A stretch of 45,450 nt of DNA, taken from contig NZ_JAPCID010000056.1 of the NCBI RefSeq assembly GCF_027587175.1, forward strand, positions 1-45,450. Direction: 5' to 3'. Positions 32,967 to 39,640 of the stretch are shown in pieces. This DNA comes from Solirubrobacter deserti. GTDB lineage: Bacteria; Actinomycetota; Thermoleophilia; Solirubrobacterales; Solirubrobacteraceae. The translations under genes and the position numbers were made by a program. The notes beneath the pieces were generated by a model. It was not told the origin of the DNA, ran no database searches, and was given only the letters and a program-made list of their open reading frames with translations. Numbering within the stretch: position 1 is the first letter of the stretch; each line of letters opens with the position of its first letter.

Positions 32967-33677
32967 ATGCTGTCGCCGTGGGGCCGTGTCGTGGCAATCT
33001 CGGCCCTCCTCGTGGTGGGCGGCATCCTTGTGCTCGCGATCGCCTCGGTGGCATCCACCGAGCAGGTGCGGCCCACGTTCGTGGTCGAGGGAACGCTGGA
33101 AGGGCTGACGTTCGACGTCGCCGACAGCGACATCGTGGTCGTCGGCGGCGGCCGGCGCGACAGCGTCGAGGTCCGGCGCGACGAGCGCTACGCCTTCGGG
33201 CACCGCCCGCGGGTGGAGAAGCTGCCGCGGGCCGGCACCTTCGGGTTGCGGTCACGCTGCCCGACGGCGGTGCTGGGGCCGTGCAGCGTCTCCTATCGGA
33301 TCCTCGTCCCCGACAACGTCCCGCTCGAGATCCGCACGAGCTCCGGGGACGTCTGGCTGCGCGGGTACCGCGGTTCGGCCACGGTCACGACCGGCGAGGG
33401 CGCGATCGACATCTCCGGCTACTGCGGGAACGCGCTGGACGCGCGAGCGAGCTCCGGCACGGTGACCGTCCAGGCCGCGTGCGCGCCGCCGCGCATGATC
33501 CTGCGCACCGCTTCCGGCGACGTGCGCGCCGTGATGCCGGCCGGCCGCTACGACCTCGACGCGGAGACCAGCTCGGGCGACGCGGTGGTGCGCGGCATCA
33601 TCGCGCGCCCGGACGCCCCGTACAGCGTGCAGGTGCTGAGCGGGACCGGCGACGTGTCCGTCGAGGGCCGGTCGTGA
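32967..33677 (+). CDS. DUF4097-like membrane-anchored beta-helix protein
   Basis: The 236-residue protein begins with a membrane helix (about 8-29: VVAISALLVVGGILVLAIASVAS). The extracellular part has the repeated beta-solenoid strands of DUF4097/adhesin-like proteins: LEIRTSSGDVWLRGYRGSATV, DARASSGTVTVQAAC, LRTASGDVRAVMPAG, AETSSGDAVVRGI and GTGDVSVEG. Four cysteines (CPTA, PCSV, YCGN, ACAPP) could form disulfides. Its TGA stop overlaps the GTG of the histidine kinase gene (GTGA), and the trio DUF4097-kinase-lipoprotein looks like one operon. Confidence 0.85.
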   Translation: MLSPWGRVVAISALLVVGGILVLAIASVASTEQVRPTFVVEGTLEGLTFDVADSDIVVVGGGRRDSVEVRRDERYAFGHRPRVEKLPRAGTFGLRSRCPTAVLGPCSVSYRILVPDNVPLEIRTSSGDVWLRGYRGSATVTTGEGAIDISGYCGNALDARASSGTVTVQAACAPPRMILRTASGDVRAVMPAGRYDLDAETSSGDAVVRGIIARPDAPYSVQVLSGTGDVSVEGRS

Positions 33678-35161
33678 TCGCCGCCCTCGATCTGGACGAC
33701 CGGATCGTCCGTGCGGGCCACGCCGTCGCATACCTGATCGTCAGCCTGCCGGTGACGCTGCTCGCGTGGCCGGCGGTCGCGCTGCTGGTGATCGGCGCCG
33801 CGCTGAGCGTGGTCGGGATCGGGTTGCCGCTGGTGGTCGCCGGGGCCGGCGCGTGCCGCGCGCTGGCGCGGCTGGACCGGCGCGCCGCGAACCGCTGGCT
33901 GGACGCGAAGGTGCCGCGCTATCCCGGACGTGCGCGCGGCGGGGTGCTCGCGCTGCTCAACGAGCGCAGCCTGTGGCGGATGGCCGCGTTCCTGACGATC
34001 CGGCCCGTGCTGGCCCTCGCGCTGATGGCGGTCGCGCTGGTCCCCGTGTTCATGTTCGCGCTCCTCGTGGAGCTCGGCGCTGAGGGTCTGTCGGGCTCCG
34101 GGGAGGTGGACTTCGTCGGCCCGTGGGCGCTGACACCGCTGCTCGGCCTGGTGCTGCTGATGCTCACGTTCCCCGCCGCGGCGCTCACCATCGCGACGCT
34201 GGAGACGCTCTACCGCGTGCTCTGCGTCATCACCCAGGCCGTGCTCGTGCCGCGCATCACCGGGTCGGGCCCCGCGCGTGAGCTGCTGGCGGAGTCGCTC
34301 GGCGACCGCTCGGTGTCCGTCGCCTACTGGCTGCCGGACCGCGAGAAGTTCGTGGACGAGCAGGGCCGCGACGTCGAGCTGCCCGCGCCCGGCTCCGGCC
34401 GCGCGTGGACGGTCGTCGAGCGCGACGGCCGTCGGCTCGCGGCGATCGTTCACGACGCCTCGCTGGACACGTCGCAGGAGCTGGTGGAAGCGGCGGCCGC
34501 TTCGAGCGCGCTCGCGCTGGACAACGAGCGCCTGCGCGCGGACCTCCAGGCCCGGCTGGAGGAGCTGCGGCTCTCACGCGCGCGGATCATGGAGGCGGGC
34601 GACGCCGCGCGGCGCCGGATCGAGCGCAACCTGCACGACGGCGCGCAGCAGCAGCTGGTCGCGCTCGCGCTGGACCTGCGGATCCTCAAGGCGCGGCTGA
34701 AGGACCCCGCGATCGACGAGCTGTCCGAGCGGCTCGCGAGCGCGCTCGCCGAGCTACGCGAGCTCGCGCGCGGCATCCACCCAGCGATCCTCACCGACCG
34801 CGGGCTCGCGCCGGCGATCCAGTCGCTCGCGGACCGCGCGACCGTGCCCGTCGACGTCGAGGTCGAGCTGCCGGACGAGCGCCTGCCCGCGCCGATCGAG
34901 GCCGCCGCGTACTTCCTGGTCGCCGAGGCGCTGACCAACGTGGCCCGCTACGCCGAGGCTTCGCGGGCGTGGGTGGCCGTCAAGCTCGAGCCGGAGGCGC
35001 TCGTGGTGCGCGTGGCCGACGACGGCGTCGGCGGCGTGGACCCGTCCGTGGGCGCGGGCCTGCGTGGACTCGACGACCGTGTCGCGACCGTCGGCGGGAC
35101 GCTCGAGATCGACAGCCCGGTCGGCGAAGGGACGAGACTGATGGCGAGGCTGCCCGTATGA
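33674..35161 (+). CDS. Sensor histidine kinase with N-terminal multi-pass sensor domain (HisKA_3)
   Basis: The 495-residue kinase has several membrane helices at the N-terminus (about 14-70, 110-140 and 158-185: YLIVSLPVTLLAWPAVALLVIG...), matching the putative sensor domain of actinobacterial kinases. HisKA_3 follows with H321 in RIERNLHDGAQQQLVALALDL and a HATPase domain (VRVADDGVGGVDPSVGAGLRGLDDRVATVGG). It is a NarL/LiaS-type kinase, which normally partners with a LuxR-type response regulator, but none is encoded in the neighbourhood. The GTG at 33674 overlaps the DUF4097 stop; the stop overlaps the lipoprotein ATG. Confidence 0.92.
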   Translation: MIAALDLDDRIVRAGHAVAYLIVSLPVTLLAWPAVALLVIGAALSVVGIGLPLVVAGAGACRALARLDRRAANRWLDAKVPRYPGRARGGVLALLNERSLWRMAAFLTIRPVLALALMAVALVPVFMFALLVELGAEGLSGSGEVDFVGPWALTPLLGLVLLMLTFPAAALTIATLETLYRVLCVITQAVLVPRITGSGPARELLAESLGDRSVSVAYWLPDREKFVDEQGRDVELPAPGSGRAWTVVERDGRRLAAIVHDASLDTSQELVEAAAASSALALDNERLRADLQARLEELRLSRARIMEAGDAARRRIERNLHDGAQQQLVALALDLRILKARLKDPAIDELSERLASALAELRELARGIHPAILTDRGLAPAIQSLADRATVPVDVEVELPDERLPAPIEAAAYFLVAEALTNVARYAEASRAWVAVKLEPEALVVRVADDGVGGVDPSVGAGLRGLDDRVATVGGTLEIDSPVGEGTRLMARLPV

Positions 35162-36204
35162 AGCCGCCCGCCCGCACCCGAACGCCGGACCGTGGCGCCG
35201 CCCCGCGCTGGCGGTGGCTGCTGGCGTGCATGGTCGTGCTGCTGCTGGCGGGCTGCGGCGAGCCAACGGTCGTGCGCGAGCCGGACGTGACCGTCTCCGG
35301 CGAGCCGAGCTCCACGCCCGTCGCGGGCGCGCCGGCGCCCGACGGTGCGGTGCGGATCGCGGTCGTCACGCACGGCCCGGCGTCCTCGAAGTTCTGGGCG
35401 ATCATCCGCAACGGGGTCGACGCCGCCGCGCGCCGCCTGGACGTGCTCGTGGACTACCAGTCGCCCGACGAGTACTCGCTGGACCGCATGGTGCAGCTGA
35501 TCGACGAGGCGGTCGCGACGCGGCCCGACGGGCTCGTCGTCTCGATCCCGGAGGCCGGGCTCAGGCCCGCGATCGAGCGGGCCGTCGACGCTGGCATCCC
35601 GGTCGTCTCGATCAACTCCGGCAGCGGGGAGTTCCGCTCGTTCGGCGTGCTCGCCCACGTCGGCCAGGAGGAGCTCCGGGCGGGACGGGAGGCGGGTCGG
35701 CGGCTGGCACGCGCGGGCGTCGAGCGCGCGCTCTGCGTCAACCAGCAGGTCGGCAACACCGGCCTGGACCAGCGCTGCGCGGGCATGATCGAGGCGCTGG
35801 AGCAGGCGGGCGGGAGCGCACGCGTGCTCGCGATCATGGACGACGCCCCGGGGACACCGGCGCGGATCGCCGCCGCCGTGCGCGCGGACCGCGCCGACGG
35901 GGTGCTCGCCACGAACTCGCTCGGCGGGCTCGCGGCGGCGGACGCGCTCGCCGGGCAGGACGTGAAGATCGGCACCTTCGACCTCGGCCCGGACGTGCTC
36001 AAAGCGGTCCAGGCGGGCCGGATCGGCTTCGCCGTGGACCAGCAGCCCTACCTGCAGGGCTATCTGCCGATCGAGATGCTCGCTCTGCGCGCCCGCTATG
36101 GGATCTTCCCGTCGCAGGGTGACGTGGTCGCCACCGGGCCGAACTTCGTCACGCGCGGCGACGCCGCGCGGGCCCTGGAGCTGAGCGAGCGTTCGATCCG
36201 CTAG
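35158..36204 (+). CDS. Sugar-binding lipoprotein (periplasmic-binding-protein fold, RbsB/LsrB-like)
   Basis: The 348-residue product has a lipoprotein signal (LLACMVVLLLAGC, lipidated Cys33) and a type I periplasmic-binding fold of the Peripla_BP_4 type: RIAVVTHGPASSKFWAIIRNGVDAAARR, DGLVVSIPEAGLRPAIERAVDAGIPVVSINSG, VNQQVGNTGLDQRCAGM and GFAVDQQPYLQGYLPIEML. It binds a small ligand, probably a sugar, outside the membrane. No ABC permease or ATPase gene is near. Because it is translationally coupled to the kinase (ATGA), it is more likely a sensory partner than a transporter component. Its TAG shares CTAG with the convergent DoxX gene. Confidence 0.9.
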   Translation: MKPPARTRTPDRGAAPRWRWLLACMVVLLLAGCGEPTVVREPDVTVSGEPSSTPVAGAPAPDGAVRIAVVTHGPASSKFWAIIRNGVDAAARRLDVLVDYQSPDEYSLDRMVQLIDEAVATRPDGLVVSIPEAGLRPAIERAVDAGIPVVSINSGSGEFRSFGVLAHVGQEELRAGREAGRRLARAGVERALCVNQQVGNTGLDQRCAGMIEALEQAGGSARVLAIMDDAPGTPARIAAAVRADRADGVLATNSLGGLAAADALAGQDVKIGTFDLGPDVLKAVQAGRIGFAVDQQPYLQGYLPIEMLALRARYGIFPSQGDVVATGPNFVTRGDAARALELSERSIR

Positions 36205-36716
36205 GCGGCCTCCGCGGGCGCGGCCTCGGGGGTCTCGGCCGGCGCGTTGGAGTCCGAGTACTTGATCGCCCCGAGGCCACCGGCGATGCCGGCGCCGAGG
36301 GCAGCGAGCGCCCAGGCCGTGCCCCATTCGCGTCGGTCGAGCGCGAACGAGCCAGGGCCCGAGGCGGTGACCGCGAACAGCGCCACGGTCATGACCAGCG
36401 GCAGCTCATAGCCGTTGTTCTGGCCCCATACGCCGTTCGGGCCGTGGACCTTGAGCGTGGCGACGGTCATGGAGCCGGTGAGCGCCGCGGCGGCCGCGGG
36501 GGTCGCGAGGCCGGCGACCAGCGCGGCGCCGCCCGCCGTCTCGGCCACGCCCGCCGCCGTGGCGTGGTGCGTGCCGGGGAAGAGCCCCTGGGACTCCATC
36601 CAGCCGCCCGTCCCCTCGATGCCGTAGCCACCGAACCAGCCCTTGAGCTTCTGGAGCCCATGACCGATGAAGAGGCCGCCGATGACGGCGCGGAGGATCG
36701 CGATGCCAAATCTCAT
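36201..36716 (-). CDS. DoxX-family membrane protein
   Basis: The 171-residue protein matches DoxX: AILRAVIGGLFIGHGLQKLKGWFGGYGIEGTGGWMESQGLFPG, followed by three more helices (VAETAGGAALVAGLATPAAAAALTGSM, LVMTVALFAVTASG, WALAALGAGIAGGLGAI). DoxX proteins are linked to quinone or thiosulfate redox chemistry and to membrane oxidoreductases. The ATG at 36716 is only 18 bases from the divergent NDH-2 ATG, so the two are likely coregulated. A long upstream open frame is antisense to NDH-2. Confidence 0.88.
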   Translation of the reverse strand: MRFGIAILRAVIGGLFIGHGLQKLKGWFGGYGIEGTGGWMESQGLFPGTHHATAAGVAETAGGAALVAGLATPAAAAALTGSMTVATLKVHGPNGVWGQNNGYELPLVMTVALFAVTASGPGSFALDRREWGTAWALAALGAGIAGGLGAIKYSDSNAPAETPEAAPAEAA

Positions 36717-36734
36717 ACCAATAGTCTGGAGGAA

Positions 36735-38015
36735 ATGCCAAAGCATCGTGTCGTCATCGTGGGCGGGGGCTTCGGAGGCCTGCAGGCCGCTCTGCATCTC
36801 AAGGACGCCGACGTCGACGTGACGATCGTCGACCGCCGCAACTTCCACCTGTTCCAGCCGCTGGCCTACCAGGTCGCGACGGGCGCACTGGCCACCGGCG
36901 AGGTCGCGTACCCGCTGCGCGCGATCTTCCGCAGGCAGGGGAACGTGTCGGTGATGCTCGCCGAGGCCGAGGGCTTCGATCTGACCGCGAAGACCGTCAA
37001 GTTGCGGACCGCCGCGGGCGCGGAGACGCTCGACTACGACACGCTCGTGGTCGGCGGCGGCTCCAAGTACAACTACTTCGGGCACCCGGAATGGCAGGAG
37101 CACGCCGCCGAGCTCAAGACGCTCGAGGGCGCGCTGCACATCCGCGCGCAGATCCTGCACGCGTTCGAGCAGGCCGAAGTGGCGTCCGATCCCGTCGAGC
37201 GCGAGCGGCTCCTGACCTTCGTGATCGTCGGCGCGGGGCCCACCGGCGCCGAGATGGCGGGGCAGATCGCCGAGATCGCCCGCGACACCCGCGACGAGTT
37301 CCGCGTGGTTGACACCTGGCAGGCGAAGGTGCTGCTGGTCGAAGCCGGCGACCGCGTGCTGGCCGCGTTCCCGAAGCGCCTCTCGGCCAAGGCGGAGAAG
37401 TCGCTCGGCTCGCTCGGCGTGACGTCGCTGACCAACCACATGGTCACCGACATCGACGCCGAGGGTGTGACCATGAAGACCGACCAGGGCGAGGAGAAGG
37501 TGCGCGCCGGCACGGTCATCTGGGCCGCGGGCGTGCTCGCCGCGAGCGTCGCGACGACGCTGGCCGAGGCCGCGGGCGCCGAGCAGGACAAGGTCGGCCG
37601 GCTGCTGGTCGAGCCCGACCTCACCGTCCCGGGCCATCCCGACGTGCTCGCGATCGGCGACATGGTCCAGGTCGCCGGCGGCGACCCGCTGCCGGGCGTC
37701 GCGCCGGTGGCGATGCAGATGGGCCGCTACGTCGCGCGCTCGATCAAGTCCAAGCTGCGCGGCGGGACGTCCGGGCCGTTCAAGTACAAGGACAAGGGCA
37801 ACCTGGCGACGCTCGGCCGCGCGCGGGCGATCGCGGAGCTGCCGCCGGGCATCCGTGTGAGCGGCTTCTTCGCCTGGGCGCTGTGGCTCGGCATCCACCT
37901 CTGGTACCTCGTCGGGTTCCAGAACCGGCTGCTGGTGTTCATCCGCTGGGGCTTCAGCTTCATCACCCACGGCCGCGGCACCCGGCTCATCACCGGCGAG
38001 TCGAACATGCCCTGA
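36735..38015 (+). CDS. ndh: Type II NADH:quinone dehydrogenase
   Basis: The 426-residue flavoprotein has the FAD motif VVIVGGGFGGLQAA at its start, the second dinucleotide motif FVIVGAGPTGAEMAGQIAEIA and the late FAD contact GDMVQVAGG. A hydrophobic C-terminal stretch (FFAWALWLGIHLWYLVGFQNRLLVFIRWGF) anchors it to the inner membrane face. It passes electrons from NADH to quinone without proton pumping. The ATG at 36735 has GGAGG upstream. The 3' end overlaps the convergent XRE gene by 26 bases. Confidence 0.93.
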   Translation: MPKHRVVIVGGGFGGLQAALHLKDADVDVTIVDRRNFHLFQPLAYQVATGALATGEVAYPLRAIFRRQGNVSVMLAEAEGFDLTAKTVKLRTAAGAETLDYDTLVVGGGSKYNYFGHPEWQEHAAELKTLEGALHIRAQILHAFEQAEVASDPVERERLLTFVIVGAGPTGAEMAGQIAEIARDTRDEFRVVDTWQAKVLLVEAGDRVLAAFPKRLSAKAEKSLGSLGVTSLTNHMVTDIDAEGVTMKTDQGEEKVRAGTVIWAAGVLAASVATTLAEAAGAEQDKVGRLLVEPDLTVPGHPDVLAIGDMVQVAGGDPLPGVAPVAMQMGRYVARSIKSKLRGGTSGPFKYKDKGNLATLGRARAIAELPPGIRVSGFFAWALWLGIHLWYLVGFQNRLLVFIRWGFSFITHGRGTRLITGESNMP

Positions 38016-38736
38016 ACGTCGCCTCGTCCGCGGGGAAGAACGCCTCGATCGCCAGCTCGGACACGGTGACGTCGACCGCGGTGCCGAACGTCGTGCGCGT
38101 GGAGAGGAACGTCAGGCCGTCGATCTTGAGCGGGACGAAGACGGGGTGCGCGCCGCTGTCGGCCTCCGGCCCCGGGTAGCCCGCGAGCTCGTCGTAGAGC
38201 TCGGCGAGCGCCTCATCGCCGGTCTGGTCGCGCTGGCCGGCGAGGTCGCCCAGCAGGTGAGCGCGCCACTCAGCGAGGTTCTCGATCCGCGGCGCCATGC
38301 CCTCGGGGTGCAGCGCGCACTTGAGCACGTTGACCGGTGGCTCGAGCAGGTGGGGCGCGACGCCCTCGGTGAGCAGTCGGGAGGCCGCGTTGGCGGCCAC
38401 GAGGTTGCTGTGGCGGTCGACCACGACCGCGGGAAACGGCTCGTGTGCGGTGAGCAGCTGGTCGAGCGCGCCGCGGATCGGCGCGAGCTCGGGCGCGTCG
38501 AGCGGGCGTTGCGCGTAGACCGGCGCGTAGCCCGCGGCGAGCAGCATCCGGTTGCGCTCGCGCAGCGGCACCTCGAGATGCTCGGCGAGGTGCAGGAGCA
38601 TCTGCTCGCTCGGCCGGCTGCGGCCCGTCTCCACGAACGAGAGGTGCCGCGCGGAGACGCCCGCCTCGAGCGCCAGGTCGAGCTGGCTCAGGCGCCGGCG
38701 CGTGCGCCACGTCTTGATCAGCGGTCCGACGGACAT
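37990..38736 (-). CDS. XRE-family regulator with MmyB-like ligand-binding domain
   Basis: The 248-residue protein starts with an XRE helix-turn-helix (about 5-62: IKTWRTRRRLSQLDLALEAGVSARHLSFVETGRSRPSEQMLLHLAEHL), followed by a MmyB-like PAS-type ligand-binding domain (about 100-240: PAVVVDRHSNLVAANAA). The start codon lies inside a perfect palindrome (38735-38751), which fits autorepression. It faces the SnoaL-like gene at 38787, its probable target. Confidence 0.92.
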   Translation of the reverse strand: MSVGPLIKTWRTRRRLSQLDLALEAGVSARHLSFVETGRSRPSEQMLLHLAEHLEVPLRERNRMLLAAGYAPVYAQRPLDAPELAPIRGALDQLLTAHEPFPAVVVDRHSNLVAANAASRLLTEGVAPHLLEPPVNVLKCALHPEGMAPRIENLAEWRAHLLGDLAGQRDQTGDEALAELYDELAGYPGPEADSGAHPVFVPLKIDGLTFLSTRTTFGTAVDVTVSELAIEAFFPADEATFRACSTRR

Positions 38737-38751
38737 TACCTCAGAGGTAAT
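38735..38751. promoter_or_regulatory. Perfect 17-bp palindrome, XRE operator candidate
   Basis: ATTACCTC-A-GAGGTAAT has perfect eight-base arms about a single central base. It overlaps the start codon of the XRE gene and lies 36 bases before the SnoaL-like gene, so a bound regulator could control both. Its AT-rich arms stand out in the GC-rich region. Confidence 0.75.
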
Positions 38752-38786
38752 TGAAGCAGTTACGTCGGCGCGGGATCGTACCGGGC

Positions 38787-39137
38787 ATGACGATCACCTC
38801 CGTTGTGGACACGTACATCGCCGCCTGGAACGAGGGCGACGCGGAGCGGCGCCGCGCGCTGGTCGGCGGGGCCTGGACCGAGGACGGCACCTACCTCGAC
38901 CCGCTGATGCAGGGCTCCGGGCCGGACCAGATCGCCGCGATGATCGGGGCCGCGCAAGCCCAGTTCCCCGGACACCGGTTCGAGCTCTCGTTCGGGCCGG
39001 ACGCGCACAACGACGTCGTGCGCTTCGCCTGGACGCTGACGGCCGGCAACGGGCCGGTGGCGCGCGGGACGGACTTCGCGACGGTCGCGGAGGATGGGCG
39101 CCTGCGCTCGGTCACCGGCTTCCTCGAGACGGTGTAG
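38787..39137 (+). CDS. SnoaL/NTF2-like protein
   Basis: The 116-residue protein has the NTF2-like cone fold pattern: VVDTYIAAWNEGDAERRRALVGGAWTEDGTYLDPL, IAAMIGAAQAQFPGHRFEL, then VVRFAWTLTAGNGP and GTDFATVAEDGRLRSVTGFLE. Members act as cyclases, isomerases or ligand binders; the WxxxGTDF pattern is common in a group paired with XRE/MmyB-like regulators. ATG 38787 is chosen over an upstream ATG that lies at the operator. Confidence 0.87.
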   Translation: MTITSVVDTYIAAWNEGDAERRRALVGGAWTEDGTYLDPLMQGSGPDQIAAMIGAAQAQFPGHRFELSFGPDAHNDVVRFAWTLTAGNGPVARGTDFATVAEDGRLRSVTGFLETV

Positions 39138-39139
39138 CC

Positions 39140-39640
39140 ATGCCCCGGGATCGCACCGCGGCGGCGCTCGGCAGCTCGCTGTTCTTCGCGTTGGCGCCGG
39201 GCGTCGTCGCGGGGGTGATCCCGTGGGCGATCACGGGCTGGTCGGGCTCCGGCTGGCCTGTGCCGGGCGCGGTGGTCACGGCGCTGGCGGCGGCGGTGCT
39301 GATCCACGCGTTCGTGCGCTTCGTCATCGAGGGCATCGGGACGCCGGCGCCGGTCGCGCCGACGCAGCAGCTCGTGATCGGCGGGCTCTACCGCTGGGTG
39401 CGCAACCCGATGTACATCGCGGTCGTGTCCTGCGTGCTCGGCCAGGCGGCGATGTTCGGCTCGCTGGCGCTGTTGGAGTACGCGCTGGCGCTGATGGTCG
39501 TGTTCTTCAGCTTCGTGCGCTGGTACGAGGAGCCGGCGCTGACCCGCCAGTTCGGGGCCGAGTACGAGGCCTACCGGCGTGCGGTGCCGGGCTGGTTCCC
39601 GCGAGCACGGCCGGCACGAGTCCCGCCAGCGACGAGCTGA
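39140..39640 (+). CDS. Isoprenylcysteine-carboxyl-methyltransferase-like membrane protein (PEMT/ICMT family)
   Basis: The 166-residue protein has four hydrophobic segments and the ICMT/PEMT signature GGLYRWVRNPMYIAVVSCVLGQA followed by RWYEEPALTRQFGAEYEAYRRAVPGWFPR. Such proteins methylate lipids or thiols at the membrane with S-adenosylmethionine. The ATG at 39140 is two bases after the SnoaL stop. The last 134 bases overlap the convergent pabBC frame, including 16 codons after the family end. Confidence 0.85.
   Translation: MPRDRTAAALGSSLFFALAPGVVAGVIPWAITGWSGSGWPVPGAVVTALAAAVLIHAFVRFVIEGIGTPAPVAPTQQLVIGGLYRWVRNPMYIAVVSCVLGQAAMFGSLALLEYALALMVVFFSFVRWYEEPALTRQFGAEYEAYRRAVPGWFPRARPARVPPATS

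Noticed and set aside
33674-36204. Search for a response regulator or ABC permease/ATPase next to the kinase and lipoprotein
   Set aside because: None of the neighbouring real genes has a receiver domain, Walker motif or permease helices; reported as absent.
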